The translations under genes and the position numbers were made by a program. This document shows positions 5,358 through 5,658 of a stretch of DNA of 5,658 nucleotides, one piece after another. Location: the NCBI GenBank assembly GCA_023260375.1, contig JALQVK010000120.1, forward strand, positions 1 through 5,658. The letters are read 5' to 3'. Numbering within the stretch: position 1 is the stretch's first letter; each line of letters opens with the position of its first letter. The notes under the pieces were generated by a model, which saw nothing but the letters and a program-made list of their open reading frames with translations, did no database searches and was not told the DNA's origin. Origin of the DNA: Rhodoluna sp. GTDB taxonomy: Bacteria; Actinomycetota; Actinomycetes; Actinomycetales; Microbacteriaceae.

Positions 5358-5658
5358 ATGGCAGTAGTAACTATGCGCGAGATGCTTGACAGCGGCGTGC
5401 ACTTCGGGCACCAGACCCGTCGTTGGAACCCAAAGATGAAGCGATTCATCTTGACCGACCGCTCTGGCATTTACATCATCGACCTTCAGAAGTCGCTAAC
5501 CCACATCGACCAGGCCTACTCGTTCGTCAAGGACCTAGTAGCAGCCGGCGGTTCGATTATGTTCGTTGGCACCAAGAAGCAGGCTCAGGAAGCAATCGCT
5601 TCTCAGGCGCAGCGCGTTGGCCAGCCATACATCAACGAGCGTTGGTTGGGTGGTCTTT
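5358..5658 (+). CDS. rpsB: 30S ribosomal protein S2, N-terminal part (3' end outside window)
   Basis: The first 100 codons of S2, a small-subunit protein needed for translation initiation. Recognition is secure from [20 protein letters not shown] near the N-terminus, [11 protein letters not shown] at about 36-46, [12 protein letters not shown] at 69-80 and INERWLGGL at 92-100, all hallmark S2 segments. The ATG at 5358 follows AAGGAG at 5344-5349 with eight bases between, an excellent ribosome binding site. All six lysines in this part are AAG, the highly expressed codon style also seen in the binding-protein gene. The reading frame stays open to the window edge; complete S2 is about 250-300 residues and tsf normally follows. 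The upstream leader is rich in hairpins, which suggests control at RNA level. Confidence 0.98.
   Translation, partial: MAVVTMREMLDSGVHFGHQTRRWNPKMKRFILTDRSGIYIIDLQKSLTHIDQAYSFVKDLVAAGGSIMFVGTKKQAQEAIASQAQRVGQPYINERWLGGL

Noticed and set aside
5199..5411. Minus-strand 70-codon open frame antisense to the rpsB leader and start
   Set aside because: It lies opposite a secure rpsB start and its leader; composition and lack of recognisable features indicate a shadow.
1..5658. CRISPR array, tRNA, rRNA or insertion sequence
   Set aside because: No regularly spaced repeats, cloverleaf, rRNA sequence, transposase or terminal inverted repeats were seen on either strand.

Overview
The window looks like a chromosomal segment from a small-genome, mid-GC actinobacterium. 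The amino-terminal part of ribosomal protein S2, the actinobacterial form of the M23 peptidase and the GTG/ATG stop-start overlaps all point that way. Freshwater Microbacteriaceae (the Luna/Rhodoluna/Aquiluna type) are my best guess, but this is an inference from protein style and base composition, not a database result.

Positions 1-3691 hold most of a Dpp/Opp-type peptide ABC importer on the plus strand. It consists of the C-terminal 208 residues of a family 5 solute-binding protein, one DppB-type permease, a DppD-type ATPase and a DppF-type ATPase. The last three are tightly coupled (TAATG and GTGA overlaps). A strong hairpin with a GAAA tetraloop sits between the binding-protein gene and the permease gene, and it probably sets the usual excess of binding protein over membrane parts. 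The second (DppC-type) permease is not between these genes. In many actinobacterial operons of this family it precedes the binding protein, so it is expected just left of the window.

Positions 3708-4616 encode a full-length XerC/XerD-type tyrosine recombinase with all catalytic residues. It starts at a GTG with no usable ribosome binding site but with a promoter-like pair placed for leaderless transcription. Its 3' end overlaps, tail to tail, the 3' end of a secreted M23-family peptidase on the minus strand (4564-5112). That peptidase keeps the zinc ligands but lacks both canonical catalytic histidines.

Positions 5113-5357 form a divergent control region, followed by the first 100 codons of rpsB (ribosomal protein S2), which runs off the right edge. 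The rpsB leader carries several small hairpins, including one followed by five T's that resembles an attenuator, and a UUCG hairpin directly before a strong Shine-Dalgarno sequence. This suggests post-transcriptional control of S2. The recombinase, M23 and rpsB grouping is a familiar actinobacterial neighbourhood; the transporter to its left is more likely lineage-specific. I see no mobile element, CRISPR array, tRNA or rRNA, and no convincing evidence of an undescribed system. The most interesting items are the regulatory structures and the altered M23 active site.
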